Positions 7,419-14,055 of a DNA stretch of 14,055 bases are shown piece by piece. The notes under the pieces were generated by a model that was not told the DNA's origin, made no database searches, and saw only the letters and a program-made list of their open reading frames with translations. The stretch is from NCBI GenBank assembly GCA_016183145.1, contig JACPFE010000764.1:1-14055 (forward strand), read 5' to 3'. Made by a program: the position numbers and the translations under genes. The stretch comes from Deltaproteobacteria bacterium. GTDB lineage: Bacteria > Desulfobacterota > Binatia > UBA9968. Each line of letters opens with the position of its first letter. Within the stretch, counting starts at the first letter, position 1.

Positions 7419-8420
7419 TTATACAGGCAGCAGATCCTCTTGGACTTGGGCAACCATCGGACAGTGATCATCGGCTTGGGCAGATGGAAAGTAGTTTCTC
7501 GCAAAGGCGACGCGCTCGCTCGCATCGCCGAGCTCTTTGAGATGGGCTTCCACGAGTTTCAGCCGCGGCAACAGACCCACACGGTTGGCGATCTGAATGT
7601 TCAGTCCGGGGCGCGCGTTAATTTCCAGGAGCAGCGGTCCCTTGTCGCCATCGAGTACAAAATCAACCCCCTGGTAGCCCAAACCCGTCAGCTCCCAACA
7701 CTTCGCGGCGAGCACAAGGAGCTGGCTCCAGCCGGGGATTCGTATGCCGGTGAGAGCGTTACCTGTGTCAGGGTGATCCTCCACTACGCCGTTTCCCCAA
7801 ACGGCCGTCAGCGTCTTACCGGTCGTAAGGTCAATGCCGGCCCCAAGGGCACCCTGATGCAGATTGGCTTTGCCGTCGGACTGCCGCGTTGGGAGCCGCA
7901 CCATCGCCATGACCGGCACCCCCATAAACACAATCAAGCGGATGTCAGGAACACCTTGGTACGAAATGGGATCGAACACTGGGTGGGAGCGAACACGATA
8001 TTCGATCAGAGCCACGTCTGCCTGCCCCCCTAGACTGTACATGCCGCTGAGAATGTTCGCCACGTGGTGCGCCAACTCCTCGGGGCTAATCAGGGTCCCG
8101 TTCGATTTTCTGTAACCATTTTTGGACCGGCCGGCGACCACTAGAATACCGTCGCCGCCGCTCCCGCGCGATGGTTTCACTACAAAGTCAGGATGTTCGG
8201 CCAGAAGTTTGGGCAGGTCGCGGATTTGCCTGTGAATCTCCACTACGCCATACAATTCCGGCGCGGCAATGCCGGCCCTGTCCGCCAGTCGCTTGGTCTG
8301 CAGTTTGTCATCCACCAGCGGGTATAACCTGCGGGGGTTATATCGAAGCAAGTATCGACTGTTGCGCCGGTTAATACCAAGAACACCGAGCTGGCGGAGT
8401 TTGTTCAAGACTTTGAGCAT
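7419..8420 (-). CDS. RimK-related ATP-grasp ligase (alpha-L-glutamate ligase-like)
   Basis: A 333-residue ATP-grasp enzyme. The front end LGVLGINRRN...RYNPRRLYPLVDDKLQTKRLA (about 11-46) is characteristic of the RimK-related ligase family found beside inactive-transglutaminase membrane proteins. The glycine-rich ATP loop is VKPSRGSGGDGILV at 81-94, and the metal-binding block LLLEINARPG lies at 263-272, with Glu266 and Asn268 positioned for Mg. RimK relatives add glutamate or other amino acids to a carboxyl end using ATP; this family's acceptor is unknown. No signal peptide, so cytosolic. ATG at 8420 (AAGTGAG upstream) was preferred because conserved sequence begins there and it leaves a 31-bp gap. 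An upstream in-frame ATG at 8459 overlaps the previous gene by 8 nt and would add 13 residues; that start is also possible. Confidence 0.88.
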   Translation of the reverse strand: MLKVLNKLRQLGVLGINRRNSRYLLRYNPRRLYPLVDDKLQTKRLADRAGIAAPELYGVVEIHRQIRDLPKLLAEHPDFVVKPSRGSGGDGILVVAGRSKNGYRKSNGTLISPEELAHHVANILSGMYSLGGQADVALIEYRVRSHPVFDPISYQGVPDIRLIVFMGVPVMAMVRLPTRQSDGKANLHQGALGAGIDLTTGKTLTAVWGNGVVEDHPDTGNALTGIRIPGWSQLLVLAAKCWELTGLGYQGVDFVLDGDKGPLLLEINARPGLNIQIANRVGLLPRLKLVEAHLKELGDASERVAFARNYFPSAQADDHCPMVAQVQEDLLPV

Positions 8421-8451
8421 GTGAAGTCTCACTTGGCGCAAGCATGATGAA

Positions 8452-9987
8452 TCAAGCATTCGCCGCCGCCAAGACTTTAAAGCGCCGCAACTCGAGCAAC
8501 CGATAGCCTGAGTAACGCCCCAGTAAAATGATGGTTGCAAGGATCATTAAAATCAGCTCGGGAAATACGAAAAACAGGTGGTGGAGGTAGTCAAGATTCA
8601 TCGCAACATAGGCAAGGGAAGCGACGAGGAGACTGCCGAGTGCTTGCTTGAAAGCTTCGTTAGGACCGCGCTCTTCCCATACCACACACAGGCGTTCGAT
8701 GGTCATCGTCATAATCACCATGGGAAAGAGTGTCACCGAAAGCCCGGGTTGCAATCCAAACTTGTGATTCAACAAATCGAGGAGAAACATGAGGTGGACG
8801 ACGGCGATCAAAACCGCCGCCAGGCGTGGCACCACCAAGAGCCTTAGTCGTTCGAGATAAAAACGGACACTTAGCCCGGCGCCTACCAACAGGCAAAACA
8901 ACAGGATACCCGAAAACAGCCGGGTCTCCCTAAAGGCCAGAGCCATCAGGACCGGCATGAACGTGCCGAAGGTTCGGACACCGATCAGATTACGCATGAC
9001 GACCAGGATCAGGACGCCCATCGGGACGACCAGAAAAACATGATAGACGGCCTGAGAGGCGATCGGCAAAACTAGAGGCGAAAACTCGAACAGCGCCGGT
9101 CGTGCGGCTCTTTCATGCGCGGTCGCGGCAAGTAAAGCAGATTCCTTGTTGAGTGTGACCGCTACCTTTGTGGAAAGTTCGATCCCGCCGATCATACTCA
9201 CCAACGATCCCGTTCCACGCCACCAAGAAAAATATTCTTTTGCGATACGGCGCTCGCTGGTCTCCAAATCATAGGCGTGCCAAGCGCCGTCATGATAGAC
9301 CTCCAACCATTGCAGGATCGGCGCGTCGCGAGCCAACTGCTGCAATCGAATGCCGTGAACCGGCCGCGCAGGGATGCCTGCCAACGCGAGGACTCGCGCG
9401 GCAACGTCGGCCTTGCGTGATACAGACGGATCGTCCCCCAACAGCAGCCGGATGGCCTGTCCCCTGCGGGCAAGTCCGGCAAGGCGCCGGATCAGTTCTC
9501 GCACCAGAGTCTCGGCGTCAGCGGAACGCCCATAAATGTCAGCGAGGAGAGCATCGGCCGCTGCGCGGGACGCGCCTTCGAAGCCGGGCTTTGATGGCTT
9601 CGGCGGCCTTTTCGCCGTGTTTGCGAGCTCGGCGTTCGGCGACGGGTGAATGGTGGCGCGGTAATAGAGAGACTGTCTGCCGGACGCTTCGCGCGCCGCC
9701 CATGTAGCGACACGGTGCTCCTCCTCGATCTGCGTCGTTAACCCGTAACCTCCGGAGACAAAGTGCTCCTCCACGACCGAGTAGACATCGTTTTTTCGCG
9801 GCAGGAATAGCGACACCTTAACCGGCTCGCCCCGGCTCAAGAAGCGAATGCCGACCTCAATATCCCAGGCCTCCACCTCGGCATCGGGTTGCAGTGGAAA
9901 GCCGAGCACCAGATGTTTGTAGGCGAAGAGACCCAGTGCCGCTAAGGCGAGAGCCACACATAGAAGGTATACCTGCCTTGCATTCAT
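8452..9987 (-). CDS. Membrane protein with inactive transglutaminase domain and 7 TM helices
   Basis: A 511-residue protein. An N-terminal helix (about 7-25) is followed by a soluble region to about 300, then seven hydrophobic segments near 312-331, 338-352, 358-376, 384-406, 415-431, 448-465 and 470-490. The soluble part contains a transglutaminase-like core: KADVAARVLALAGIPARPVHGI near 192-213 and LQWLEVYHDGAWHAYDLE near 225-242. The usual Cys (G-x-C before the GIPAR block) is absent, and the His of H-x-W is Leu225. Only the Asp (240) remains, so the enzyme should be catalytically dead, as in the known inactive-transglutaminase/7TM family. The soluble domain most likely faces the periplasm. 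It overlaps the protease gene by 4 nt (ATGA at 9984-9987) and the alternative ligase start by 8 nt. It may bind a peptide and link periplasmic and cytosolic partners; function is unproven. Confidence 0.9.
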   Translation of the reverse strand: MNARQVYLLCVALALAALGLFAYKHLVLGFPLQPDAEVEAWDIEVGIRFLSRGEPVKVSLFLPRKNDVYSVVEEHFVSGGYGLTTQIEEEHRVATWAAREASGRQSLYYRATIHPSPNAELANTAKRPPKPSKPGFEGASRAAADALLADIYGRSADAETLVRELIRRLAGLARRGQAIRLLLGDDPSVSRKADVAARVLALAGIPARPVHGIRLQQLARDAPILQWLEVYHDGAWHAYDLETSERRIAKEYFSWWRGTGSLVSMIGGIELSTKVAVTLNKESALLAATAHERAARPALFEFSPLVLPIASQAVYHVFLVVPMGVLILVVMRNLIGVRTFGTFMPVLMALAFRETRLFSGILLFCLLVGAGLSVRFYLERLRLLVVPRLAAVLIAVVHLMFLLDLLNHKFGLQPGLSVTLFPMVIMTMTIERLCVVWEERGPNEAFKQALGSLLVASLAYVAMNLDYLHHLFFVFPELILMILATIILLGRYSGYRLLELRRFKVLAAANA

Positions 9988-10490
9988 TTCAGTGGCCCTT
10001 TACACCGCGGCTCGGTTTTGTGGCTCTGGGATGGGTCCACGAGAAAATCGCCCCCGAGAAAATCGCGTCCCACCAGCATCGGATAGGTCAGACCGCTGCG
10101 GTCGACAACGCTCACCTCGGTCTCTTTATAGGTTGTGCCGAGGCAAACGCCGATCTTTATGACCATGCGTTCTTGCACTTCTCCAAAGTGCCGTTTGATT
10201 TTCGCCGTCCGCAGGACTTTTTGCTCCATCAAATTCGGCTTTCCGTCCGCCGTTTCAACGACGAAACTCACCCACTTCTCGCCGTTGCGATCGAAGGAGG
10301 TAATACAGTCGCAGTGAAGCGAAGACATATCGGCCCCGGTATCGATCCGCGCCTCCACCAGGAGATTGCCCGGATAGATGCGAACCTTTTCCACCCAGCC
10401 GATTGTCCTCCTTTCGCCCCCGAACGCAGGCGGGACCACGGCGCAAATCAGTAACAAAAGGCCCAACAAGGCGAGAAATTTGCGGTTCAT
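9984..10490 (-). CDS. Exported retropepsin-like protease (ATP-dependent zinc protease family, PF05618-type)
   Basis: A 168-residue protein with a signal peptide (MNRKFLALLGLLLLICAVVP, likely cleaved after PAFG near 24). The mature part opens with RRTIGWVEKVRI, typical of the family named ATP-dependent zinc protease. The central motif ARIDTGADMSSLH (47-59) carries DTGA, the active-site triad of retropepsin-type aspartic proteases. A second hallmark is YPMLVGRDFL at 136-145 (hydrophobic pair plus G-R). No HExxH zinc site is present. ATG at 10490 has GGGAG 7 nt upstream. It is the first gene of the trio, with a 4-nt overlap into the transglutaminase-like gene. It should act in the periplasm, possibly as a dimer like other single-lobe retropepsins. 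The target is unknown. Confidence 0.87.
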   Translation of the reverse strand: MNRKFLALLGLLLLICAVVPPAFGGERRTIGWVEKVRIYPGNLLVEARIDTGADMSSLHCDCITSFDRNGEKWVSFVVETADGKPNLMEQKVLRTAKIKRHFGEVQERMVIKIGVCLGTTYKETEVSVVDRSGLTYPMLVGRDFLGGDFLVDPSQSHKTEPRCKGPLK

Positions 10491-10576
10491 CGTTATGCTC
10501 CCGGACGATCGAGTGAGTTTTTCAATTCTCTGCTTGGTTCTGGTGTCTGCCCGTGTCAGTCCTCAGTGGTTCAAAC

Positions 10577-10592
10577 AGCAATGACCATGCCA
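10577..10592 (-). promoter_or_regulatory. Candidate sigma-54 (-24/-12) promoter for the protease/transglutaminase/ligase operon
   Basis: Read on the minus strand, 10592 to 10577 is TGGCATGGTCATTGCT: GG, ten bases, GC, matching TGGCAY-N5-TTGCW at every defined base. The -12 C is at 10578, predicting a start near 10566 and a leader of about 75 nt before the ATG at 10490. This is the stronger of the two -24/-12 candidates. It implies activation by an enhancer-binding protein, with upstream sites expected within 10600-10830. Confidence 0.6.
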
Positions 10593-10831
10593 CGAGGGAA
10601 TCTTTGCTTTAACGCCTACCGAAGTGACGATATCTTCAGGGTTGCGAAAATATAAACGATCATTTTGCACTCCTGGAAAATCTAATTGCGGTTTTGTTTC
10701 CGCAGCAAGCCAACCCAAGCCCTAACCCTTCTTTTCGCGCCGTTCATCGAATCGTTTCTCGCTCCCGGCCAACATCGTCGGCGCCGCCGGGTTCCGGAGA
10801 AACCATTTGATCGCAGCATTTGTTCACGGCG

Positions 10832-10861
10832 TTGACAATGTAACACTCGGAACAATATAAG
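10832..10861 (+). promoter_or_regulatory. Sigma-70-like promoter for the kinase locus
   Basis: TTGACA (10832-10837) is a perfect -35 hexamer. TATAAG (10856-10861) is a five-of-six -10 hexamer after an 18-bp spacer. Transcription would start near 10868 and read through the CHASE remnant into the histidine kinase. The surrounding bases are AT-rich relative to the genes. Predicted from sequence only. Confidence 0.5.
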
Positions 10862-10909
10862 AGCGCATGGTTTCTCGCTACGGATCAACCACCTCTCGGT
10901 TTGCGACCT

Positions 10910-11232
10910 ATGCCAAGCAAGCGAACTAACCACCTAGCTCTTGCTGCTTCGTTTCTCGCCCTTGGACTTCTTACCTTGGTCTGGTGGAAAACTAATCTAT
11001 GGTATCGGCAAGAGCTGTTAACTGGACAACGCGCGCATGTAACCGCCAAATTGGCTCCATATGGAAACGTCCTCTCAGGAGCCATCAACAGGAGGCGCGG
11101 CTAATGGCCGAAGTGAAGAACCGCACGGCGGAAATGTCCCAGGCTGAGGAAGAGCTGGAAACGGACGTTGCCGAGCGCAAGCGGGCCGAGAAGGTCTGCG
11201 CAGGTAGATTCCCCATCAGGAGCACAAAATGA
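10910..11232 (+). pseudogene. Truncated, frameshifted N-terminus of a CHASE-type sensor kinase
   Basis: The first piece, ATG 10910 to TAA 11104, encodes 64 residues: a short basic lead, one membrane helix (LALAASFLALGLLTLVWW), then KLAPYGNVLSGAINRR. This is how many CHASE-domain sensor kinases begin just before the LALLEGL stretch, where this copy stops. A second piece in another frame, ATG 11104 to TGA 11232, encodes 42 residues resembling the coiled-coil linker that follows CHASE domains (EVKNRTAEMSQAEEELETDV then AERKRAE). Roughly 200 or more codons between them are missing, consistent with an internal deletion plus frame change. TAATG joins the two pieces, and ATGA (11229-11232) joins the second to the intact kinase. 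It may survive as a translated leader that delivers ribosomes to the kinase. Homology is judged from memory of the family and not computed. Confidence 0.55.
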
Positions 11233-13868
11233 TGAGAATTGAACGGCTACAGCCCTATCTCATCCTGGCAGGGACAGCCATTGGATCAGTTTTATTCATT
11301 TTTACCCTGAAGGCCTTGTGGACCGAGTGGCTCCTAGTCAATGAGCCATTGCACGCCGCTGTGGAAGCCGTGGGGGGGCTGGCTGCCATCCTTATGGCGA
11401 TTTTTCTGACCCTAAAGAGGCGGGAGGAGTATGACAGAAAATTTTTCCTGCTCGCTATGGGATTTCTCGGCATGGGCCTGCTGGATGTCTTCCATTCGGC
11501 ATCCCAGGCAGGACACGGTTTCGTCTTACTGCGCAGCGTGGCCAGTTTGGTCGGCGCGTTTTGGTTCGCACTGATCTGGGTACCCTGGCGTACGTCTGAG
11601 AGAGATGCAGTCTGGATGAGGTGGACTCCCTGGGCTGTTGTTATCGGGGCAATGTTATTTGGAATTTGGACGTCGGAGACTAGAGAGACATTACCGATTA
11701 TGGTGGAAGCCCGGACATTCACCACCACCGCCTACACACTCAACCTCTTGTCCGCTGTGCTCTTCATGGCTGCTGCGACACGATTGCTGATCGATTTTGG
11801 CCGCATCGGTAGGCGGGAGATTTACCTGTATGCCTGTATGGCCACATTGTTCGGACTGGCAAACCTGATGTTCCCGCTCTCAGAGCTGTGGGACAACACG
11901 TGGTGGTTTTGGCACTTACTGCGCTTGGCTTCCTACCTATTAGCTCTGGGGTTTGTGATTTATGAGCATCAACAGACGATTTCCAATCTTCGAATCGCTC
12001 TGGCAGAGCGCACAAAAACGGAGGAGGAGCTGAGAAAACACCGCGATCACCTTGAACAGCTCGTGCACGAGCGGACAGCCGAACTCAGAAAAGCCAACAA
12101 AGCCCTTGAGGCTGAAATCGAGGAGCGCAAGAGAACGGAGCAGGAAAGAAATCTCCTGTTGACGCTAACGCGGGCTGTGAGCGAAGCGGAGGATTTTCAT
12201 ACGGCGCTTGGGGTCGCATTGCGGGAGATCTGTGAAGCTACGAGCTGGGATTTCGGCGAGGCATGGGTTCCAACTCCTGATGGAGCTGCGCTGCAACTGA
12301 GCCCGGCCTGGTACGGAACCGGGGAGCGTCATGAGCATTTTAGAAAATCGACGACGGCCATTAGGCCGAAATCCGGCCCGGGGTTGATTGTACGCGTCTG
12401 GCACTCGAAGAAGCCCGAATGGAATCCCGAATCGTCCGTAGCTCCTTTTGCCTATCGCGCTGATGCGGCCCGGCAAGCCGGTCTTAAGGCTGCCTTAGGA
12501 GTCCCTATTATCACTGGTGATCAAGTGCAAGCCGTTCTCGTGTTTTTCATGTCCGTATCCCGAGAAGAAAATAAAGGACTGGTTGAGATCGTTTCGGCAG
12601 TGGCATCTCAGCTCGGCTCCTTGATCCAGCGCAAGCGCACGGAACAGGCGCTGCGCGAGAGCGAGTTTAAATTCCACGGGATCTTCAATCAGACATTTCA
12701 ATTCGTCGGCCTTTTGAGCCCTGATGGCACCCTTCTCGAAGCCAACCAGACGGCGCTCGGTTTCATCGGCTGTAAACTCTCGGACGTCGTCGGCCTTTCT
12801 TTTTGGGAGACGCCGTGGTGGGACGTTTCTCCCGATGTTCAGAACCGGCTGAAAGAGGCGATAGCCGAAGCTGCCAAAGGGAATTTCGTTCGCTACGAGA
12901 CGGAGCATCGGCGCAGTGACGGATCGATCGCAACATTCGACTTTTCCCTAAAACCCGTTTTCGATGAAACGGGGCAGGTGGTTCTGATCATTCCGGAAGG
13001 TCGGGACATCACAGCCCGCAAACAGGCCCAAGAGGAGCTAAGAAGAGCGCGTGATGAGTTGGAGGTAAGGGTTCAGGAGCGGACACAGGAGCTGGCGAGA
13101 ACCAACGAAGAACTGCGGGCCGAAATCGTCGAGCGCCAAAGGCTCCAGGAGCAACTGATTGAAAATAGTCGGCTGGCGGCGATCGGAACCACCTCGGCAA
13201 AGATCGCCCATGAGATCGCCAATCCGCTCAACGGCATGTCCCTGACCGTGCAACGCCTGGAACGGCAACTTGCGAATTGCCTAAGTGCTTCGGACGAGTC
13301 GATTCAAACCACTTTCGGCCGGCTCAAAGACGAGATTAGACGACTTGGCGGCCTGCTCGATGATTTCCGCTCGCTTTCCCGCCGCGAACAGTATCATTTT
13401 CAACCCACGCCTCTCGCGGTCATCGCCGCGGAGATTCTCGCCTTGGAAGCGGACAATTGGTTCGCCAAGGGCATCCGCGTGGAACAGCATTTCCCGCCGG
13501 TGCTCCCTCCGCTGCAAGCTGACCGGAACAAGCTAAAGCAGGCTCTCTGGAATCTCTGCAAGAACGCGGTCGAAGCCATGCCCCAGGGCGGCACGCTCAC
13601 CCTCAAAGCCTATAACGCCGGCACCGGTATTATTCTGGAGATCGGGGACACAGGAGGTGGCATTCCCGCTGGCGTCGACGTCTTCGAGCCCTTCACCACC
13701 ACCAAACAATCCGGCAGCGGCCTCGGCCTGGTGGTCGTCAGACAAATCGTCGCGGCCCATGGAGGCAGCATCACCTATTCGAGCGAACCCGGTAAGGGAA
13801 CTACCTTCCGTTTAGCGCTGCCTCAAGCCGCTCGACAACATGAACCTGCCGCCCCTGAGCGCCGCTAG
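11229..13868 (+). CDS. Membrane sensor histidine kinase (MASE3-like, GAF, PAS, HisKA, HATPase)
   Basis: An 879-residue kinase. About eight membrane helices span 10-246 in a MASE3-like pattern (NEPLHAAVEAVGG and GFLGMGLLDVFH). A coiled-coil linker at 255-305 leads to a GAF domain (about 308-468), a PAS domain (about 475-597) ending GRDITARKQAQEEL, a second coiled coil (600-645) and the kinase core. The H-box is KIAHEIANPLNG with phospho-acceptor His661. The N-box is NLCKNAVEA with Asn779, the G1 box GDTGGGIP with Asp807, and the G2 region GSGLGLVVV. This is the NtrB-like group, which often partners sigma-54 activators. AGGAG at 11218-11222 lies 6 nt before ATG 11229; a second ATG follows immediately. 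The start overlaps the stop of the remnant upstream frame. No receiver domain and no response regulator gene are in the window, so its partner and signal are unknown. Confidence 0.92.
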   Translation: MMRIERLQPYLILAGTAIGSVLFIFTLKALWTEWLLVNEPLHAAVEAVGGLAAILMAIFLTLKRREEYDRKFFLLAMGFLGMGLLDVFHSASQAGHGFVLLRSVASLVGAFWFALIWVPWRTSERDAVWMRWTPWAVVIGAMLFGIWTSETRETLPIMVEARTFTTTAYTLNLLSAVLFMAAATRLLIDFGRIGRREIYLYACMATLFGLANLMFPLSELWDNTWWFWHLLRLASYLLALGFVIYEHQQTISNLRIALAERTKTEEELRKHRDHLEQLVHERTAELRKANKALEAEIEERKRTEQERNLLLTLTRAVSEAEDFHTALGVALREICEATSWDFGEAWVPTPDGAALQLSPAWYGTGERHEHFRKSTTAIRPKSGPGLIVRVWHSKKPEWNPESSVAPFAYRADAARQAGLKAALGVPIITGDQVQAVLVFFMSVSREENKGLVEIVSAVASQLGSLIQRKRTEQALRESEFKFHGIFNQTFQFVGLLSPDGTLLEANQTALGFIGCKLSDVVGLSFWETPWWDVSPDVQNRLKEAIAEAAKGNFVRYETEHRRSDGSIATFDFSLKPVFDETGQVVLIIPEGRDITARKQAQEELRRARDELEVRVQERTQELARTNEELRAEIVERQRLQEQLIENSRLAAIGTTSAKIAHEIANPLNGMSLTVQRLERQLANCLSASDESIQTTFGRLKDEIRRLGGLLDDFRSLSRREQYHFQPTPLAVIAAEILALEADNWFAKGIRVEQHFPPVLPPLQADRNKLKQALWNLCKNAVEAMPQGGTLTLKAYNAGTGIILEIGDTGGGIPAGVDVFEPFTTTKQSGSGLGLVVVRQIVAAHGGSITYSSEPGKGTTFRLALPQAARQHEPAAPERR

Positions 13869-13884
13869 CCTGCCAACGAACGGG

Positions 13885-13961
13885 GTTCAAAACGTTCAAG
13901 CCGTTTAAGCCGTTCCAAGCGTTTTGAACGATTTGAACTATTTCAACGAATTGAACGCTTG
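13885..13961. repeat. GTTCAA-type intergenic repeat cluster with nested inverted repeats
   Basis: Just past the kinase stop, a 77-bp tract is built from GTTCAA/TTGAAC-like units. GTTCAAAACG (13885-13894) pairs exactly with CGTTTTGAAC (13920-13929). CAAGCGTT (13916-13923) pairs exactly with AACGCTTG (13954-13961). TTGAA (13933-13937) pairs with TTCAA (13942-13946). The two larger arms overlap, so alternative stems are possible. It may end kinase transcription or be a dispersed repeat; which one is not decidable here. Confidence 0.6.
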
Positions 13962-13982
13962 TTAAGGCACAGACCCATTGCC

Positions 13983-14002
13983 CCTTCGACCTCGCTCAGG
14001 GC
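13983..14002. repeat. REP-like TTCGAC...GCTCAGG intergenic repeat unit
   Basis: CCTTCGACCTCGCTCAGGGC has the form of the widespread bacterial intergenic repeat with TTCGAC and GCTCAGG halves. Only one clear unit is visible, and the rest of the window to 14055 shows no gene start. Assigned from the recalled consensus; copy number in the genome was not examined. Confidence 0.4.
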
Positions 14003-14055
14003 AGGCTTCTCCCGGAGGGCTCGCGCCTCGATTGCTGTCACGCGTGGGTAATCTC

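Larger units (their letters stand above)
10491..10909. other. Divergent regulatory region between the trio and the kinase locus
   Basis: About 420 bp with no supportable gene. It carries the minus-strand sigma-54 element (10577-10592) and the plus-strand sigma-70-like promoter (10832-10861). A 15-codon minus frame (10616-10663) has a good AGGAG but no recognisable product. A short stem TGCGG/CCGCA with an 8-nt loop lies at 10687-10704. The 83-codon minus frame at 10682-10933 is arginine-rich, motif-free and looks like noise. Confidence 0.5.

Noticed and set aside
7101..8033. Long plus-strand open frame of 310 codons
   Set aside because: It runs antisense through the well-supported ATP-grasp ligase and shows no family motif; its first third crosses the intergenic region by chance.
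8421..8540. Extended N-terminus (40 residues) of the ATP-grasp ligase
   Set aside because: The extra codons overlap the transglutaminase-like gene and do not resemble the family; conserved sequence begins just after the ATG at 8420.
9168..9707. Plus-strand open frame of 179 codons
   Set aside because: Arginine-rich shadow of the transglutaminase-like gene with no motif.
9894..10454. Plus-strand open frame of 186 codons
   Set aside because: Antisense to the retropepsin-like protease, whose signal peptide and DTGA motif are clear; the plus frame has no recognisable features.
10682..10933. Minus-strand open frame of 83 codons in the divergent region
   Set aside because: Rich in Arg and Trp, motif-free, and it runs across the plus-strand promoter and start of the CHASE remnant.

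Overview
The window looks like chromosomal DNA of a Gram-negative bacterium: a lipobox lipoprotein, LolD/FtsX-type ABC proteins, exported enzymes, two candidate sigma-54 (-24/-12) promoters and a large multi-domain sensor kinase. The gene mix and the GTTCAA-type and TTCGAC...GCTCAGG-type intergenic repeats would suit a deltaproteobacterial or related soil/subsurface lineage (Desulfobacterota, NC10 or Rokubacteria-like). That placement is only an impression; no rRNA or marker gene is present. No CRISPR array, tRNA, rRNA or complete insertion sequence was seen.

Layout. Everything from the left edge to about 10.5 kb reads on the minus strand. (1) 1-2436: a TPR lipoprotein, a LolD/MacB-type ATPase and an FtsX-type permease cut by the window edge. 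They form an apparent operon behind a good -24/-12 element. (2) 2567-3259: an exported class I methyltransferase, preceded by about 590 bp with no recognisable gene. (3) 3848-7074: a 929-residue protein joining an ATP/ADP-translocase-type membrane domain to a long HEAT-repeat tail, followed by a small cNMP-binding-fold protein whose phosphate-binding cassette is degenerate. (4) 7082-7270: a decayed scrap that reads like a chromate transporter. (5) 7419-10490: a tightly overlapped trio of exported retropepsin-like protease (database name: ATP-dependent zinc protease), membrane protein with an inactive transglutaminase domain plus 7 TM helices, and RimK-related ATP-grasp ligase. The trio also follows a -24/-12 element.

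From 10.8 kb the plus strand takes over. A sigma-70-like promoter leads into the broken front end of a CHASE-type sensor kinase. This runs, with a 4-nt stop/start overlap, into an intact 879-residue hybrid-free histidine kinase (8-TM MASE3-like sensor, GAF, PAS, HisKA, HATPase). The last 190 bp hold two kinds of intergenic repeat and no gene.

How the parts may work together (inference): the protease/transglutaminase/ligase trio is the best candidate for a poorly characterised system. A cytosolic amino-acid or peptide ligase is coupled through a polytopic membrane protein to a periplasmic aspartic-type protease, probably switched on by an enhancer-binding regulator. The NTT-HEAT protein and its cNMP-fold partner form a second poorly understood module. 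The kinase is divergent from the trio and has no response regulator in the window, so a regulatory link between them is possible but not shown.
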